Assembly (NCBI GenBank): GCA_964516925.1
Contig: CAZEXL010000013.1
Location: 1 to 43,969 of the forward strand
Length of the DNA: 43,969 nt
DNA from: CAG-552 sp964516925
GTDB taxonomy: Bacteria; Bacillota; Clostridia; Christensenellales; Pumilibacteraceae
Reading direction: 5' to 3'
Within the stretch, counting starts at the first letter, position 1. Each line of letters starts with the position of its first letter. Positions 40,549 to 43,969 of this stretch are shown piece by piece. The translations under genes were made by a program, and so were the position numbers. The notes below the pieces were generated by a model. The model was not told the DNA's origin, searched no databases, and saw only the letters and a program-made list of their open reading frames with translations.

Positions 40549-42567
40549 TTATTTTTCTATGTTATATTTCCCGGATTTATACAAAACGTGGAAAATAATA
40601 TTATTCACTATAACGTTTGTACAAAGAACCATAGGCATTATAAGCGAAGATAGGTAATTATTTATGTCTCCGATCAAAATCCCGCCATATACGTTAATGA
40701 AGAAGATAATCAAAACTAACAATATGGTTGCCGCAATTGAAAACAGAGCGTTACTTTTTCCGCTATAATTAATGCGTTTACGTTTATAATAATCGGCGCT
40801 TGCCATAAAGAACGAAACAATAGGGAACGCAGCTGCAACTGCAACGGCTAGTATGTAAAGTGCTAAAGTAAAATTACTAACGTTAAGCTCATTATGAACA
40901 ACTTCGATAAAGTAAAAGCAACAAACGATTTCTATTAACATTATCGCAAATAAAATTCCACTTTGCAAAAGTCGTAATTGATTAGCATAATAATAATGCT
41001 TGTTGTTATAAACCCTTATCGCAACGTTACTATGAGATCTTACGCTAAGCGTATCCCCGGATTCAGTCTCTATTACGTTATCTTCTTCACGCTGGAAAGC
41101 AGCTACTTGTTCAGGTTCTTCAGTACGAAGCTCGGTTGTATTTACTTCAGCCGTAGGCTTCGGTTCGCTAGAATAATAATTGCGAGTAGAGTAATCATTG
41201 TTTTGAATCGGCGGAGCCGAAACAACGATATTATCGGAAATAAGCTTTGAAATAACGCCGCGATATTCTTTATCTATAATTGCAGAGCCTTCATCTATAT
41301 CTTTTACAGGTTGCTTATAGCTATAAAAAACAGTTTCCTGTTTTTCAGGAACATCTCTTATAATTTTACGAGAAGGATATATCTTTTGAATAGACGGTGA
41401 CGATTCTTCGTTCAAAACGTCTTTTTGCGGTTCTACGTCAACAGCGGCAGCAACTTCGTCCTCATCATCATAAGACTCTTCAATATCTTCAAAATAATCA
41501 TTTACGTCGATTAAATCATCTTGAGTGGGGACATACTCCGTATTTTCTACGCTGTTAATATAACTTTCCTGAGTTTGTTCGTCATAAACTTGATTGATTA
41601 ATTCCGAATTTTCTTCTTCCAAAAGATTTGAATTATCAAGATTATGATTTTGTTCCGCTACGGATAAGGGCAGGGAATCGACAGAATTAGATTCATCTTG
41701 CTGCAAAAACTCTAGATTGCTTTCGTCAATTTCGTTAGAAATCCGCTCAGTTGTGGTGGATGCTACAAAATTATCTGCATTGATAATTTCAGAATCTAAA
41801 GCATCGGCGCAATTGGCAGAGGGTGCAGCCGAATATTCCGCGTGTTGCTCGTCGTCAAAAACTTCAACTGTTTCAGATTCGACTTCGTCGCTTGATTCAA
41901 CAATGATGGACTCATTATTGGATTGAACGTAATTGTCAGACGTAATAGACTCTGCTTCATCTTCAGAAGGTAACTCGTCAACTTTGTCTTCATTCTCTTC
42001 TTCGTCGTCGGTATCATCCAGCTCAGATTCCTCTTCAGATTCGTCCTCGTCGTCGATATCGTCAAGCTCGGATTCCTCTTCGGATTCGATAGAATCGCTT
42101 TTGCTTACAAAATCAAGCGCAGAATTGCCTGCCGGCGAATCGATCATTTCTTGAACATTATCTATGATTTCGCCAGACTCTGATTCGTCATCTTCATTCT
42201 GTTCACTTACAGAATAATCATCATCCGAAATAAGTTTGTTTATAACGTCACGCGAATAATCCCAATCGTTTTTGTTCTTCAAAAAGAGCTCTTTGCCCAT
42301 ATCGGTAAGCGTAAAATATTTTTTACGACCGCCAATGGATTTTGACCCCCAATACGACTTGACAAATCCTTGAACCTCTAGACGTTTCAAGCAACTGTAC
42401 AGAGTAGGCTGTTTTATAACGTATTGACCATCGCTTTTATGCTCAATTTCCTTTATAATATCATAACCATATCTATCTCCGGCTTGTAAAGCTTTTAAAA
42501 TTATGGTATCGATATGACCTCTGATCAAATCGCTATTTATTGAGTTGTTAACTTCATTTTGATCCAC
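40549..42567 (-). CDS. Membrane-tethered PadR-family regulator with a long acidic linker
   Basis: 672 residues in three parts. Residues 11-105 are a PadR winged helix (ILKALQAGDRYGYDIIKEIE, QPTLYSCLKRLE, GGRKKYFTLTDMGKE). Residues 115-510 form a long acidic, low-complexity linker rich in D, E, S and N, with a tandem repeat around 161-190 (unit ESEEESELDD followed by I or T and DDE). Residues 530-665 hold four predicted membrane helices, with NVYGGILIGDINNYL between the last two. PadR proteins are normally 110-180 residues and soluble. The start is GTG at 42567 behind GAGGA. An inverted repeat over its own promoter suggests autorepression. The target genes are unknown. Confidence 0.88.
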   Translation of the reverse strand: MDQNEVNNSINSDLIRGHIDTIILKALQAGDRYGYDIIKEIEHKSDGQYVIKQPTLYSCLKRLEVQGFVKSYWGSKSIGGRKKYFTLTDMGKELFLKNKNDWDYSRDVINKLISDDDYSVSEQNEDDESESGEIIDNVQEMIDSPAGNSALDFVSKSDSIESEEESELDDIDDEDESEEESELDDTDDEEENEDKVDELPSEDEAESITSDNYVQSNNESIIVESSDEVESETVEVFDDEQHAEYSAAPSANCADALDSEIINADNFVASTTTERISNEIDESNLEFLQQDESNSVDSLPLSVAEQNHNLDNSNLLEEENSELINQVYDEQTQESYINSVENTEYVPTQDDLIDVNDYFEDIEESYDDEDEVAAAVDVEPQKDVLNEESSPSIQKIYPSRKIIRDVPEKQETVFYSYKQPVKDIDEGSAIIDKEYRGVISKLISDNIVVSAPPIQNNDYSTRNYYSSEPKPTAEVNTTELRTEEPEQVAAFQREEDNVIETESGDTLSVRSHSNVAIRVYNNKHYYYANQLRLLQSGILFAIMLIEIVCCFYFIEVVHNELNVSNFTLALYILAVAVAAAFPIVSFFMASADYYKRKRINYSGKSNALFSIAATILLVLIIFFINVYGGILIGDINNYLSSLIMPMVLCTNVIVNNIIFHVLYKSGKYNIEK

Positions 42568-42580
42568 TGTAATCCTCGTA

Positions 42581-42609
42581 ATTGTATAACTCGTATATTA
42601 TTATACAAT
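42581..42609. promoter_or_regulatory. Inverted repeat over the padR promoter, candidate operator
   Basis: ATTGTATAA (42581-42589) and TTATACAAT (42601-42609) form a perfect 9-bp inverted repeat with an 11-bp spacer. It covers the -10 box (42600-42605, minus strand) and the transcription start. This is a natural site for autoregulation by the PadR domain. Confidence 0.55.
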
Positions 42610-42629
42610 ATATTTGATATAGATGTCAA
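42600..42629 (-). promoter_or_regulatory. padR promoter
   Basis: On the minus strand, TTGACA (42624-42629), an 18-bp spacer, then TATAAT (42600-42605), 33 bp before the GTG start. Confidence 0.8.
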
Positions 42630-42709
42630 TTATTTTGAGTTGTGGCAAATATAAATTTTAAATATAATCTTGCTTAATTCCTATGATAGACATAATATGA
42701 CATAAATTT

Positions 42710-43774
42710 TTATTTGTCATCTCGTAATTTAACGGTTTTAGCGGCTTTCCGCTTAAGCTCATCGCTAGTCGCAGCATAATGACGACGAGTAGTGTTAATG
42801 TCTTTATGACCTAAAACCGTTGCCACAACGTAAATATCTTGCGTGTTTCGGTATAATTCTGTACCAAACGTACTTCTCAATTTGTGGGGAGTTATTTTTT
42901 TCTCCGTTATGTATTTAGAATACTTTTTAACTAAGTTTTCTACAGCACGGACGGAAATGCGTTTTCCTTGTAAAGAATAGAACATGGCTGTTTGATTTTC
43001 TATTTTTTTACCAAACGCTGTTTTAGAATCGATTTGCTCTTGTTGCCATGCAGAATACTTCTTTAAAGCGTCTGATGTTTCTTCCGAATAGTAAAGTATG
43101 GATTCGCTGCCACCTTTACGTACAACGCGGAAGCTGTTTTCATCAAAATTAAAGTTTTCGTAGTTTAATCCGACAAGCTCCGAAATACGAATACCTGTCC
43201 CTAAAAATAGTGTAATAATTGCAACGTCACGAATACGAGTTATGTCGTGATAGGCATTTTCACGGCGGCTAACGTTTGACAAATTATCAGACTCAACGCG
43301 ATCAAGAAGTTTTACAACCTCGTTTGCTTCAAGACGAATAATATTGTGCTCATGACGTTTTGGAAGTTCGACCTTTGTGCATACGTTAGAAGAAAGCTTA
43401 TCGCGATTGAAAAAATATTTAAAAAACGATCGTAAAGAGCACAGCTTACGTTCTTTTGCGCGCTCCTGACAACGATATTTCTTTCCTTTAAACTCGTACG
43501 ACGACAAATAATACAAATAACTTTCGATATCTGCCGCTTTAAGTTTCTCTAGATCAACAAGCTCGATTTCATTCGGTTTTAATGTACGAAAAACTTTCTT
43601 TGATAAATAATCAAAGAAAATGCGTAAATCATAAACGTAATTTAATCTTGTCAACGTAGAGGTACGCGTATGAATCCCGACAATAAATTCACGAACGTAG
43701 CTTGGTAATTCTTCGCACAGTTCATTTATTTTAGCCAGATTGCAATCGTCTCGTTGAGCATAAAAATCGTCCAT
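42710..43774 (-). CDS. Tyrosine recombinase (XerC/XerD-like)
   Basis: Site-specific recombinase of the phage integrase family, 354 residues. An N-terminal SAM-like core-binding domain (about 25-125) is followed by the catalytic domain with the full active-site set: R196 in GTGIRISEL, K220 in VVRKGGSE, H297 and R300 in TPHKLRSTFG, H323 in LGHKDINTTR, and the nucleophile Y333 in RHYAA. It could be the chromosome-dimer resolvase or an element-borne integrase. No phage genes, attachment repeats or recognisable dif site are seen nearby, and its base use matches its neighbours, which favours a resident Xer-type role. The ATG at 43774 has no ribosome binding site and lies at the predicted transcription start. 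Confidence 0.9.
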   Translation of the reverse strand: MDDFYAQRDDCNLAKINELCEELPSYVREFIVGIHTRTSTLTRLNYVYDLRIFFDYLSKKVFRTLKPNEIELVDLEKLKAADIESYLYYLSSYEFKGKKYRCQERAKERKLCSLRSFFKYFFNRDKLSSNVCTKVELPKRHEHNIIRLEANEVVKLLDRVESDNLSNVSRRENAYHDITRIRDVAIITLFLGTGIRISELVGLNYENFNFDENSFRVVRKGGSESILYYSEETSDALKKYSAWQQEQIDSKTAFGKKIENQTAMFYSLQGKRISVRAVENLVKKYSKYITEKKITPHKLRSTFGTELYRNTQDIYVVATVLGHKDINTTRRHYAATSDELKRKAAKTVKLRDDK

Positions 43775-43780
43775 AGCTTT

Positions 43781-43809
43781 ATTATACCATAATAATTTTT
43801 TTTTGGCAA
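43781..43809 (-). promoter_or_regulatory. Promoter of the tyrosine recombinase gene
   Basis: On the minus strand, TTGCCA (43804-43809), a 17-bp spacer, then TATAAT (43781-43786). Only six bases separate the -10 box from the ATG, so the mRNA would begin at or next to the start codon. Confidence 0.75.
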
Positions 43810-43905
43810 GAAATTTGCTGATAAATTTTTTTATTTGGTTTGCAAGGCTTTATACAAGTTATTGTATGTGCGCTACTGCCACACTACTTTATTTTGCGTT
43901 ATAAC

Positions 43906-43929
43906 TGCGTAAAAGCTGTCTTTTACGCA
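43906..43929. terminator. Hairpin near the right edge, terminator-like
   Basis: TGCGTAAAAG (43906-43915) pairs perfectly with 43920-43929 across a 4-nt loop. T-rich stretches lie nearby but are interrupted. It probably ends transcription from a gene beyond the window. Nothing else is recognisable in 43810-43969. Confidence 0.5.
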
Positions 43930-43969
43930 TAGTTTAATTTTACTCTTTGGGCGCTCTGTAATAGTACAC

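Noticed and set aside
43775..43969. A dif-like recombination site or phage attachment site next to the recombinase gene
   Set aside because: No 28-bp Xer-type site or flanking direct repeat could be recognised by eye; only a hairpin at 43906-43929 is present.

Overview
The window is AT-rich chromosomal DNA from a member of the Bacillota, most likely class Clostridia. The evidence is the gene content and order: sporulation-type yqfC and yqfD beside phoH, pgpH, ybeY and era; the yqzL-recO pair; dnaG-rpoD-trmK-nif3; rpmF-plsX-rnc; smc-ftsY; rqcH; and tig-clpP-clpX. At least seven genes start with TTG and two with GTG, usually behind a good GGAGG-type ribosome binding site. Promoters are easy to read: TTGACA or TTGC-type -35 boxes, spacers of almost always 17 bp, and TATAAT. 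I cannot name the species from sequence alone.

Layout. Positions 1-782 hold the leader-distal end of a CRISPR array with type II-like 36-bp repeats and 30-bp spacers; its cas genes and leader lie off the left edge. Then follow rny and rdgB, and a nine-gene tRNA cluster (3430-4288). Positions 4405-8394 hold pepP, yggS, sepF, lspA and an rluD-like gene, followed by a small membrane protein with its own promoter and terminator. Positions 8995-14816 are a tight yqfC-yqfD-phoH-pgpH-ybeY-era-yqzL-recO run. The 32-codon yqzL (14096-14194) is easy to miss. ppdK stands alone. Positions 17696-24743 hold dgt-dnaG-rpoD-trmK-nif3-(zinc-ribbon gene)-galU. Positions 24900-28313 hold rpmF-plsX-rnc, a VUT/YhhQ-type transporter and a short-chain dehydrogenase. 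smc-ftsY follow, converging on rqcH. rqcH and tig are divergent from back-to-back promoters, and tig leads into clpP-clpX. The right end is less ordinary: a membrane-anchored protein with Rossmann-like segments and a C-terminal RyR-like domain, a convergent PadR-type regulator with a long acidic linker and four membrane helices, and a tyrosine recombinase that looks leaderless.

The genes are mainly core information processing: RNA decay and processing (rny, rnc, ybeY), tRNA supply and modification, replication and transcription initiation (dnaG, rpoD), protein targeting, quality control and proteolysis (ftsY, tig, rqcH, clpXP), lipid and cell-wall support (plsX, galU, lspA, sepF) and c-di-AMP turnover (pgpH).

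The points most worth a second look are: a CRISPR spacer that reads as the 5' half of a tRNA gene, next to a spacer resembling the sequence upstream of this chromosome's own tRNA-Leu; the RyR-like membrane protein; the membrane-tethered PadR regulator with a palindrome over its own promoter; a duplicated sigma region 1.1 in RpoD; a PgpH without its extracellular sensor domain; and a structured leader before the VUT transporter.
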